A stretch of 36,864 nt of DNA from C00003060 sp964502635 (GTDB taxonomy: Bacteria > Desulfobacterota > Desulfobacteria > Desulfobacterales > C00003060), in assembly GCA_964502635.1 (NCBI GenBank), contig CAZCXI010000026.1, forward strand, positions 1 through 36,864, read 5' to 3'. The first letter of the stretch is position 1; each line of letters begins with the position of its first letter. Under the pieces are notes generated by a model that made no database searches, was not told the DNA's origin, and saw only the letters and a program-made list of their open reading frames with translations. A program made the translations under genes and the position numbers. Of the stretch, positions 30,324 through 36,864 are shown piece by piece.

Positions 30324-31904
30324 ATGGCCGATAAGCCAAGTTACGAAGAATTGGAACAAAGGGTCGAGGCGCTGGAGAAAGACGCGCGGAATCACAGGGC
30401 CGTTGAGGATGCCTTGAAGGATTACGTATCATGCCACTCTGTTCTTGCCGTCTTGCATAATGTTGAACAAAAGGAGACAGAGGAGGCACTTCTTCAGACT
30501 GTTGTATCAGAGATCGTGGAGCAATATGGGTTCTCCATGTCGTGGTATGGCCGATACGCTAACGGGGAAATCAGGCCGATCCTGTCCGCCGGTCGTGTGG
30601 ATAGGTATCTGGATGACCTCGTTCTGCAGATTAGCGAACCGACATCACCGGATGCCCGTTGTGCCATGAGCCAGGCGATTTTGAACCGAGCTCCTTTCAG
30701 CTATGCCGACCTGGAGGCAGACGAGGGCTTCCGAAGGTGGCGCGACTACGCCCTGGAGCTGGGCTATCGTTCAAATCTGGCGTTGCCGCTCACAGTTGAC
30801 GGTCAACTGGAGGGCGGCGTCATGGTATATGCTGACAGCCCGAATGCCTTTCCTGAGAAACGCATGGAACGTCTGCAGCTTCTGACCTTTGAGATCGGCG
30901 CGCTGCTCAGCGAACGGCGACTTAAGCGCAAGACGGCGCAGCGGCTCCAGAACGCTCGCCATGAGTTGGAACGGCGCGTGAAGAAACGAACCGCAGCGCT
31001 GGTCAACGCAAACAAGCAACTCAAACGGGAAATGGACAAACGCAAGGGGGCTGAGGAGGCCATACGAGGGGAGCGAGATAGGGCGCAAGAGTATCTTGAT
31101 ATCGCGGGAGCCATGTTCGTCGTCATTGACCCTGACGAACGGGTCAGCCTCATAAACAAGAAAGGCTTGGCGCTCCTAAGTCTTGAAGAACAAGATGTTG
31201 TTGGTAAGAACTGGTTTGATTCCTTTGTCCCGGAAAGAATGAGGGAAGAAATCAGGGAGATCTTTCAAAAGCTGATGGCAGGCGACGTTCAGCCCGTTGA
31301 ATATTATGAGAATCCCATGTTGACTGGCAGCGGTTCGGAGAAAATGATCGCATGGCACAATACCGTATTGACCGACAAAGCTGGCAATATCACCGGTACC
31401 CTTAGTTCAGGTATAGACATTACCCAGCGCCAGAGAGCTGAGAAGGACCTGAGAGAAAAGGACGCACAATTGAGGACGAAGGCGAAAAACCTTGAGGAAC
31501 TCAACACCGCATTGCGAGTTTTGTTGAAAGGCAGAGAGAAGGACAAGGAGGAGCTTGAAGAGAAAGTCCTGTCCAATGTAAAGGATCTGGTGTTCCCCTA
31601 TTTGGAAAAATTGAAGAACACATCATTGGACCATAATCAGATCTCGTGCATCAGTATCCTGGAATCAAACCTGAACGACATCATTTCACCTTTTTCGCGT
31701 AGGCTGTCCTCGAAGTATTGGCGCCTCACGCCTAGAGAAGTTCGGGTAGCAAATCTTGTTAAAGAGGGTAAGACCACCAAAGAGATAGCAAGATTCATGA
31801 ATCTATCAGGCAAGACGGTGGAGACTCACAGAGACAACATTAGAAAGAAAATGGGGATAAAGCACCAAAAGACAAATCTCAGAACCTACCTTTCGTCCCT
31901 TTAA
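30324..31904 (+). CDS. GAF-PAS sensor with LuxR-type DNA-binding domain
   Basis: A 526-residue one-component regulator. It opens with a coiled coil (MADKPSYEELEQRVEALEK), a leader frequent in Desulfobacterales sensor proteins. A GAF domain follows (about 45-200), then a basic coiled coil (RHELERRVKKRTAALVNANK), a PAS domain (about 260-380, ending GTLSSGIDITQRQRAE, the usual PAC end), a second coiled coil, and a LuxR/GerE helix-turn-helix at 455-520 (LTPREVRVANLVKEGKTTKE, ETHRDNIRKKMGI). There is no kinase or receiver domain, so it should sense a ligand or redox state directly and bind DNA. The ATG at 30324 has GGAGG eight bases upstream. Targets are unknown; the nearest downstream gene is the HDOD protein at 32309. 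Confidence 0.88.
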   Translation: MADKPSYEELEQRVEALEKDARNHRAVEDALKDYVSCHSVLAVLHNVEQKETEEALLQTVVSEIVEQYGFSMSWYGRYANGEIRPILSAGRVDRYLDDLVLQISEPTSPDARCAMSQAILNRAPFSYADLEADEGFRRWRDYALELGYRSNLALPLTVDGQLEGGVMVYADSPNAFPEKRMERLQLLTFEIGALLSERRLKRKTAQRLQNARHELERRVKKRTAALVNANKQLKREMDKRKGAEEAIRGERDRAQEYLDIAGAMFVVIDPDERVSLINKKGLALLSLEEQDVVGKNWFDSFVPERMREEIREIFQKLMAGDVQPVEYYENPMLTGSGSEKMIAWHNTVLTDKAGNITGTLSSGIDITQRQRAEKDLREKDAQLRTKAKNLEELNTALRVLLKGREKDKEELEEKVLSNVKDLVFPYLEKLKNTSLDHNQISCISILESNLNDIISPFSRRLSSKYWRLTPREVRVANLVKEGKTTKEIARFMNLSGKTVETHRDNIRKKMGIKHQKTNLRTYLSSL

Positions 31905-32308
31905 TACTGATATTTTATCCGTATTTTACCCATAGTAATTCAGGCTTGCCTCTGTTTAGCTCTGGACGATATAATGAATAAAATATAAGAATGCGTGGCA
32001 GATCCGTTTCTCCAAATTTTCGTTTGGTTTCGATACTATACCAACTGAATAGGCTGCCATGACAACCAGATTCCATATGAATGGCCGGGGTCTCCCCTTT
32101 CACATAGCCACACCGTGGCGGGAAACAGCTAACTGGAAACAGCTTGTCCTCCTACCTTCAGGAGGCCCCGGCTTCACATTGGGCATGTTCTGTTCATCCC
32201 CTACACCCGATGGCCCCTATATCCAAAGGCGCACACGGCCGTAATCACACGGTCTTAAACCGTTGTTGAGGGCTTTTCTGGTCCTGACGGAGATTTTTGA
32301 GAAAAGTT
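31905..32308. other. 404-base intergenic region upstream of HDOD copy 2
   Basis: No protein family was recognised in any frame. The left 150 bases are AT-rich. The middle holds the structured segment listed at 32084-32172. Near 32250 there is a small ACGGT-CTTAA-ACCGT hairpin about 45 bases before the HDOD start. Confidence 0.35.
32084..32172 (+). ncRNA. Candidate structured RNA with long closing stem
   Basis: GCCGGGGTCTCC (32084-32095) pairs with GGAGGCCCCGGC (32161-32172) over 12 bp with one G-U pair. Inside are a hairpin GCCAC-ACC-GTGGC (32107-32119), two copies of GGAAACAGCT 15 bases apart, and a possible TCCT...AGGA hairpin competing with the closing stem. The strand is uncertain because the stem exists on both. 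It could be a small RNA, a cis-acting leader of the HDOD gene at 32309, or a mobile-element foot. Confidence 0.3.
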
Positions 32309-33181
32309 ATGCTTGAGCCTGTCAAGATCGATCCGAGAACCTTTCTGCGTGAGCACTGCACACTCCCATCCTTGCCGGGGGTCGTCAATGAACTTCAGCG
32401 TGTGATCCAAAGCGGCAACGTGGACACCAACAAGGTGGCCGAACTGATCAGCAGTGAACCGGCGCTGCTCGCTCAGGCCCTAAAAATCGTCAATTCTGCC
32501 TACTACGGGCTCCCCAGAGAGATAGGAGACGTGCGATTCGCCATTGCCTTTCTGGGGCTCAATGAGATTTACCGTATGGTTCTTTCCCTGTCGGTGATCA
32601 ATTCCCTGGCAATCAATCGCGAGGCTGATCTGGACGACTTTTGGTCTCACTCTTTCTATGCCGCCCTGTGTACGAAATACGTAGCCAATCAATACGAGCC
32701 CCAGTTGCCCCCTGAGGAATTGTGGTCCGCTGCCATCCTCCATGACATTGGCAAGCTGGTTTACCTGAAATTCTTTCCCGAGCATTACAAAGCACTCAAG
32801 GATTTCTCCAAGGAACAGGGCTGCCTGTTTAGTGAAGCAGAAAGCCATTTTTCCATGCCCTCAAGCGCCTTTTTGGGCACCCTCTTGTGTGACCACTGGA
32901 GGCTCCCGGAGAAAATCAGAAATGCGTGTGAGTTTCATTCCTTGAGCGATCTCTCGGCAGTCGAGGAAAACAGCTCGTCAGCACATTTCCGGCGCATGAT
33001 TTGCCTCGGAAATCTGCTCGCCATCGTCTCAACAGACGACCTGAGCGGTGCCAATAAACAAGAGGTGTCTACCAAAGTGCAAACAGCGTTGAATATCACG
33101 GAGGCGGACTTCCTGACCATGATGGGAGACATTTACGAATTAAGGATAGAGGTCGAAAGGTTTATGGGCCAGTTTCATTAA
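32309..33181 (+). CDS. HDOD-domain signalling protein, copy 2
   Basis: A 290-residue HDOD protein, the same length as the one at 14157-15029 and alike in most positions, including LLAQALKIVNSAYYGLPRE, FAIAFLGLNEIYRMVLSLSV, ILHDIGKLVYLKFFPEHY (intact His-Asp pair), PSSAFLGTLLCDHWRLP and the ending MMGDIYELRIEVERFMGQFH. Divergence is greatest around residues 230-280. The ATG at 32309 aligns with the twin's start; a TTG twelve bases upstream is possible but less likely. It follows the GAF-PAS-LuxR gene on the same strand after 404 bases. The role is probably in cyclic-nucleotide or stress signalling, as for HDOD proteins generally, but no specific function can be read. Confidence 0.85.
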   Translation: MLEPVKIDPRTFLREHCTLPSLPGVVNELQRVIQSGNVDTNKVAELISSEPALLAQALKIVNSAYYGLPREIGDVRFAIAFLGLNEIYRMVLSLSVINSLAINREADLDDFWSHSFYAALCTKYVANQYEPQLPPEELWSAAILHDIGKLVYLKFFPEHYKALKDFSKEQGCLFSEAESHFSMPSSAFLGTLLCDHWRLPEKIRNACEFHSLSDLSAVEENSSSAHFRRMICLGNLLAIVSTDDLSGANKQEVSTKVQTALNITEADFLTMMGDIYELRIEVERFMGQFH

Positions 33182-33275
33182 CCACGGAGGAAGTGCCTCA
33201 TAGCGAATCTAAAATAAGCATAGCCTCCTGTGGGTGCACCCCGGCGCGGAAAAACTCAATGAGCGCCAAGAGGAT

Positions 33276-33386
33276 ATGGGTATTAAGAAGGCCATAACAT
33301 TGCTGGCAATGATTGCCTTTTCCTGGCTCCTTGTTATCCTGATCATCTATGGAGGGATAACGTTATATGGTGAGTTCCTGGGGTAA
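33276..33386 (+). CDS. Possible 36-residue single-span membrane peptide
   Basis: An open frame with ATG at 33276 and TAA at 33384 encodes a peptide beginning MGIKKAITLLAMIAFSW and continuing LLVILIIYGGITLYGEFLG. A Lys-Lys start, one strongly hydrophobic helix and a short acidic end are typical of small inner-membrane proteins. AAGAGG stands only two bases before the ATG, which is too close for an ideal ribosome site and lowers confidence. It lies between HDOD copy 2 and moeA, in a 276-base gap. Confidence 0.4.
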   Translation: MGIKKAITLLAMIAFSWLLVILIIYGGITLYGEFLG

Positions 33387-33457
33387 TCTGATCAAGACCG
33401 GCATGTCCTTTGGAAAGAACACTGCTCAGAGGGAAGAAGGCCGTTTATGGATGGAAA

Positions 33458-34696
33458 CTAGAATAGCATGACCTCCACCGGGGCGCCCTTGTCCAACCCT
33501 TCCGAGTCCCTAGCGATCCTGACCAGTCCATCGGCCTTGACCATGGTATGGATCAGTCCTGATTTTCCCAAAACAGGCTCGGCATAGAGCTGTTCCCCCT
33601 GGCGCACAAGCCTTACGCGAACGTGATCATCCCTTCCCTGAACCGAAGCCAGATTACGGCTGAGCACGGCGGGAACGTGCCGGCCCCTGCCCAGCTCGGA
33701 TTCCGAAAGTCCACCGATCCTTTCAAGGGCTGGACGGACCAACACATGGAAAACGACCATGGCGGATGTCACCTGCCCGGGAAGCCCCCACATAGCCTTT
33801 TCCCTGCTTCGTGCCAGGATCGTGGGTTTGCCTGGGCTGATTGAAACGCCGTGGACCAAGATCTCTGCATCAGGAAGTCCTTGGAGGACCTCCAGGGTGA
33901 AATCCCGCGAGCCCACCGAGCTGCCCCCAGAGATCAATACCATGTCCGCCTGGGCCAGGGCCTGCCGGCAGAGGCGATCCAATTCATCGAAGTCATCCTT
34001 GGCAATCCCGAGGTAGAGAGGAATCCCGCCTGAAAGCGAGATCAGACCTGCGAGGCTGTGGGCATTGACATCGCGTAGCTGGGAAATACCGGGCGTTTGG
34101 TCAACAGGCACAATTTCATCACCAGAAGAAATGATGGCCAGGACAGGTTGCTTGTAAACGGGCACATGAGCCTGGCCAAGGGCGGCCAAGACACCCATTT
34201 CCTGGGGTCGTAGGCGGCTGCCCTTGACGAGGATCTTTTCACCCTTTCGAATGTCTTCGCCGATTTCCATAACATGCTGCAAGGGAGCAGCGCTTTTGAA
34301 GACTTCAACGGTATGGGCATCAAGGGCCTGGGTATGTTCCACCATCACGACGCTGTCCGCCCCATCAGGCAGCATCCCGCCCGTGGCGATGCGCACCGCT
34401 TCTCCAGCCTTGACAGACACCGTTGGGACCTCGCCCATCTCAACAGACCCCGCGACAGCAAAAAGGGCCGGCATGCTCTCTGATGCCCCAAAAGTTGATC
34501 GTGCCTGAACGGCATAGCCATCCATGGTTGCACGATTAAACTCCGGAAGATCGATTGAGGAGCATACGTCTTGAGCCAGAATCCGGCCCACAGACCGGTC
34601 TAGGGCCACGGCCTCTTCGCCAACGCAAGGCAAGCTGCGAATCAACTCCAGTACGGCCTTCAGCTTGGCCACCCTAAAAAAATCCTTTTCAGTCAT
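33458..34696 (-). CDS. moeA: Molybdopterin molybdotransferase MoeA
   Basis: This 412-residue protein inserts molybdate into adenylylated molybdopterin in the last step of molybdenum cofactor synthesis. Family motifs are LPEFNRATMDGYAV (domain I-III), VRIATGGMLPDGADSVVMVE, GEDIRKGE, RPQEMGVLAALG, ISSGDEIVP, RDVNAHSLAGLI, and LISGGSSVGSRDFT, VSISPGKPTILA and WGLPGQVTSAMVVFHVLV in the MogA-like domain; a C-terminal beta-barrel domain IV follows. Its start overlaps the fdhD stop by four bases (ATGA). It is the last gene of moaE-moaC-fdhD-moeA. Tungsten use by anaerobes is possible and cannot be excluded from the sequence. Confidence 0.94.
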   Translation of the reverse strand: MTEKDFFRVAKLKAVLELIRSLPCVGEEAVALDRSVGRILAQDVCSSIDLPEFNRATMDGYAVQARSTFGASESMPALFAVAGSVEMGEVPTVSVKAGEAVRIATGGMLPDGADSVVMVEHTQALDAHTVEVFKSAAPLQHVMEIGEDIRKGEKILVKGSRLRPQEMGVLAALGQAHVPVYKQPVLAIISSGDEIVPVDQTPGISQLRDVNAHSLAGLISLSGGIPLYLGIAKDDFDELDRLCRQALAQADMVLISGGSSVGSRDFTLEVLQGLPDAEILVHGVSISPGKPTILARSREKAMWGLPGQVTSAMVVFHVLVRPALERIGGLSESELGRGRHVPAVLSRNLASVQGRDDHVRVRLVRQGEQLYAEPVLGKSGLIHTMVKADGLVRIARDSEGLDKGAPVEVMLF

Positions 34697-35484
34697 AGGC
34701 CCGCCACCCTGCCGCCACTGTTGTAAACGATGATTCGTCCTTGCGCCACCTGCCCGATGAGCGTCATGTTGGTCTTTCGGGCCAGATCAATGGAAAACCG
34801 CGTCGCCGCTGCACCAGACGCAAGGATAGGCACCCCGAGTCGTATGGCCTTCAAGAGGATCTCTGAGGCAATACGGCCGGTCGTCACGATAAGCTTGTCC
34901 CTGGTGGGAATATTGTCCAAAAAGCATTGACCGCCAATCATGTCAATCGCATTGTGCCTGCCAATATCTTCACGAAAGATCATGATTTTTTCTGGTGTGG
35001 CAAGGCAAGCATTATGGCACCCCCTGGTGGCCTGGTACAGGGTGGAACGTTCATGGAGTTGGGCCATGAGTTCAAGGATCTGCTGCGGTGACACAGTCAG
35101 CCTGGCCGACACATGGGTGGTGGCAATAGTTGCTACATTCCGCTCAAAATCTGTCCCCTTCCCGCATCCAGAAGTGATAGATCTGGCAAGGGGTCTGAGC
35201 TTGAAGGGATCATGACGAGTTTCAACGTGCACCTTAAACCCGTTGAGCACCTCCTCCACGCGCGTATCCTTAAGTTGCCCTATGTCTGTAATGAACCCAT
35301 CAGATTTTAGGAATCCCACTGCCAAGGTGTTGGGATGCTTTCCCATACAGAGCAACGTGACGATCTCTTGGCCATTGAGATAGACCGTCAAAGGCACCTC
35401 CTGGATAGCCGTGACCTGGGCATCTTGAAAGCGGCCTTCTCTGAATTCAGCCACGTCGTAAGTTAGGGCCTCCTTCATCATCAT
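34693..35484 (-). CDS. fdhD: Formate dehydrogenase accessory sulfurtransferase FdhD
   Basis: A 263-residue FdhD protein, which takes sulfur from IscS and passes it to the molybdenum/tungsten cofactor before it enters formate dehydrogenase. Visible motifs are EVPLTVYLNGQEIVTLLCMG, HPNTLAVGFLKSDGFI, ITSGCGKG, TRGCHNACL, REDIGRHNAIDMIGG, TTGRIASEILLKAIRLGVP and ILASGAAATRFSIDLA. In E. coli a CxxC pair is important; here one cysteine is seen in SGCGKG and two more in GCHNAC. ATGATGATG offers three Met starts; the first overlaps the moaC stop by four bases. The location among cofactor genes predicts formate dehydrogenases elsewhere in the genome. Confidence 0.93.
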   Translation of the reverse strand: MMMKEALTYDVAEFREGRFQDAQVTAIQEVPLTVYLNGQEIVTLLCMGKHPNTLAVGFLKSDGFITDIGQLKDTRVEEVLNGFKVHVETRHDPFKLRPLARSITSGCGKGTDFERNVATIATTHVSARLTVSPQQILELMAQLHERSTLYQATRGCHNACLATPEKIMIFREDIGRHNAIDMIGGQCFLDNIPTRDKLIVTTGRIASEILLKAIRLGVPILASGAAATRFSIDLARKTNMTLIGQVAQGRIIVYNSGGRVAGL

Positions 35485-35957
35485 TCCCTTACAAAGGTGC
35501 CGCTTTTTCCCCCTGATTTTTTCAGCAGGTAAACATCGGAGATGGTCATCGCGCGGTCATAGGATTTGCACATGTCGTAAATCGTTAAGGCAGCCACGGA
35601 TACAGCCGTCAGGGCTTCCATCTCTACCCCGGTCTGGCCGACCACTCGAACGGCCGCTTCTATCCTTATACTGTGGGTTTCAGGCTGTGGGAAAAAATCC
35701 ACCTGTGCGTGCGTAATCGGAAGGGGGTGACACATGGGAATGAGTTCTGCGGTTTTCTTTGCGGCCATCACGCCTGCAATGCGGGCGGTCGCCAGGACAT
35801 TTCCTTTTTTTACCTTTTGGTCCCTGATCAGATCAAAGGTCTCAGGCTGCATGGTAACCACCCCTTGGGCCACTGCTATCCTGGCAGTTGCCGGCTTTTC
35901 AGAAACATCTACCATGCGCACCCTCCCCTCTTCATCAAGATGGCTGAATGTAGGCAT
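35481..35957 (-). CDS. moaC: Cyclic pyranopterin monophosphate synthase MoaC
   Basis: A 158-residue MoaC, which turns the MoaA product 3',8-cyclo-GTP into cyclic pyranopterin monophosphate. Conserved stretches are FSHLDEEGRVRMVDVSEKP, the KGNVLATARIAGVMAAKKT helix, ELIPMCHPLPITH with the catalytic His region, TGVEMEALTAVSVAALTIYD and MCKSYDRAMTISDVYLLKKS. Length is normal. It is 13 bp after moaE and overlaps fdhD by four bases, so translation is coupled. The partner moaA is not in this window. Confidence 0.95.
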   Translation of the reverse strand: MPTFSHLDEEGRVRMVDVSEKPATARIAVAQGVVTMQPETFDLIRDQKVKKGNVLATARIAGVMAAKKTAELIPMCHPLPITHAQVDFFPQPETHSIRIEAAVRVVGQTGVEMEALTAVSVAALTIYDMCKSYDRAMTISDVYLLKKSGGKSGTFVRE

Positions 35958-35970
35958 TGCCTTTCTTCCC

Positions 35971-36327
35971 CTATATGAAGTGTTCTTTCTTTCGGGTGAC
36001 CTGCTTTTTTATGGCATTCAAGGTATCCCCCAATACGGGAATCACATGATCCCGCAAATCACCCGCCACCACGATGAACATGACCTCATCACCCACCTTA
36101 AGTGATCCTTCCTGTATCTCGACCAATATGTCCACAATGCCAGGCCGCTTTCTCTGTTCAGAGAGAATGGCCGCCAGGGCGTCACGGTCAACGGCAAGGT
36201 CCAGGCCAGAAACGGGGCGCCCATCCCGGGAGGTTCCCCGGACCACCCCCACGTGACACAGGATCATGCCGACCTTGGGAAAGTCCGGATGGGCCTTTAT
36301 GCTGTCAATCAAGGCAGTAAGATTCAT
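35971..36327 (-). CDS. moaE: MoaE-like molybdopterin synthase catalytic subunit
   Basis: A 118-residue protein matching a short MoaE form: VGMILCHVGVVRGTSRDG, LDLAVDRDALAAILSE, EGSLKVGDEVMFIVVAGDLR and a C-terminus IKKQVTRKKEHFI holding the basic residues (KKE) used by MoaE to bind the precursor. It should, with MoaD, put the dithiolene sulfurs into molybdopterin; no moaD is in the window. The ATG at 36327 is chosen because GGGGGAG stands seven bases upstream; the longer frame to 36423 has no such site. It is the first gene of the operon. The sequence is more divergent than typical MoaE, so assignment is slightly less sure. Confidence 0.8.
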   Translation of the reverse strand: MNLTALIDSIKAHPDFPKVGMILCHVGVVRGTSRDGRPVSGLDLAVDRDALAAILSEQRKRPGIVDILVEIQEGSLKVGDEVMFIVVAGDLRDHVIPVLGDTLNAIKKQVTRKKEHFI

Positions 36328-36613
36328 CGTGTTCTCCCCCTTGTATGAGGCATGATTCCAAGAAGTCGAATATAGGCGTGTACTCAAAAAGTCAATCCAA
36401 AACCCTTGCAACCGCTCCATCATTAAGCCTTATATGACATATTTCTTCTTGACAATACACGGGAATGTTTATATTGTTGATTTTTCGGAGGATTTCCACG
36501 CTTCTTAAAGCCCGAGACCTTTTTTGACCACTGACCGGTTGGTGTCCACCAGACAGCCCCTGTGGACGGGGCAGCATTCCAGCTCGAGACGAGTTGCCGG
36601 GCCATCTCAATGT
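36328..36613. other. Upstream region of the moaE operon
   Basis: No gene recognised. On the minus strand TTGACT and TATATT (spacer 15) about 45-70 bases before moaE form a weak promoter candidate. ATATGACATAT near 36433-36443 is a palindrome that could be an operator. GTCCAC (36544-36549) and GTGGAC (36562-36567) frame a nested GC hairpin. It does not clearly match the Moco riboswitch consensus I remember. Confidence 0.3.
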
Positions 36614-36762
36614 TGATGGTCTCGCAAAAAGTCCGAGTTAGACGACAAGGCAAAAAGCTCCAAATTCAAGGCGTGCAAGTCCTGAGAAATGAGGCGTACT
36701 CATAGTACGTCGCAATGACGAAGGATGCAGCGCAACACAGAAGGAGACCTTTGCATAACCTC
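36614..36762. repeat. MITE-like repeat element B
   Basis: The left end TGATGGTCTCGCAAAAAGTC (36614-36633) is an 18-of-20 match to the terminal repeat of element A. The right end, GACCTTTGCATAACC, is a decayed inverse of it. The inside is unlike element A and contains the palindrome-bearing block ATGAGGCGTACTCATAGTAC, which recurs at 29950-30045. It has no open frame. So A and B share ends but not cores. Confidence 0.65.
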
Positions 36763-36818
36763 GTGTCGCTCTTTGGTATGAGGTTTTTGACCCATCTCCG
36801 TGCTCACTTAGTAAAGAT

Positions 36819-36862
36819 CCGGGTCCAGAGGACCCGGCTTTGGGCTAACCCCTAGAAGGGGT
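36819..36862. repeat. Two adjacent strong hairpins with AGA loops
   Basis: CCGGGTCC-AGA-GGACCCGG (36819-36837) is followed after 10 bases by ACCCCT-AGA-AGGGGT (36848-36862). Both are perfect and share the AGA loop. CTTT follows the first, too short for a clear intrinsic terminator. They may form a bidirectional terminator or a repeat unit continuing past the window edge. Confidence 0.45.
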
Positions 36863-36864
36863 AA

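Noticed and set aside
31915..32103. 62-codon minus-strand frame
   Set aside because: No recognisable motif, no ribosome site and a composition unlike the neighbouring genes.
36423..36653. 76-codon minus-strand frame upstream of moaE
   Set aside because: It runs into repeat element B, shows no domain and is not needed for the moaE start at 36327.

Overview
The window reads as chromosomal DNA of an anaerobic, probably sulfate-reducing member of the Desulfobacterota (former Deltaproteobacteria). The clues are a mid-range GC content, an RseC-type redox protein, a sensor protein opening with the 'MADKPSYEELEQRVEALEK' type leader common in Desulfobacterales sensors, an exported AmmeMemoRadiSam system, FdhD with molybdenum-cofactor genes, and abundant small non-autonomous repeats. 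This placement is inference: no rRNA or tRNA gene was seen. There is no phage, plasmid, IS with an intact transposase or CRISPR array.

Left part (1-8210, mostly minus strand): a frameshifted transposase tail; a three-gene nucleoside-salvage operon (a phosphorylase followed by two MTA/SAH-deaminase-like amidohydrolases) whose specificity residues point to MTA -> methylthioinosine -> hypoxanthine; rseC on the plus strand; a CbiM-NikL-CbiQ nickel/cobalt ECF transporter lacking its ATPase in this window, behind a strong promoter and a leader with a terminator-like hairpin; and dksA followed by a PHP-domain phosphoesterase.

Middle (8447-19854): two REP-like palindromes at the start of a plus-strand cluster encoding a membrane-bound spermidine-synthase-like protein, a Tat-signal radical SAM enzyme and a secreted MEMO-AMMECR1 fusion. 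All parts of the AmmeMemoRadiSam system look directed to or across the membrane here, and this is the best candidate for an undescribed system. Then come a MITE-like element, a small membrane protein, an HDOD protein, a zinc dehydrogenase plus LsrF-type aldolase, a long class II aldolase and a rhomboid protease fused to a DnaJ-type C-terminal domain.

Right part (19932-36864): a UvrD-family helicase and small genes; a minus-strand operon of a TMTC-like GT-C/TPR membrane protein, a nitroreductase and a SPINDLY/OGT-type TPR glycosyltransferase (probable protein O-glycosylation); a DUF763 gene remnant; an IscU-type scaffold; a PilZ protein; a 0.7-kb repeat cluster with three MITE-like pieces around an orphan small ORF; a GAF-PAS-LuxR regulator; a possible structured RNA; a second, near-twin HDOD protein; a 36-codon membrane peptide; and the operon moaE-moaC-fdhD-moeA for molybdenum cofactor and formate dehydrogenase maturation. 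The right edge holds another repeat and two strong hairpins.
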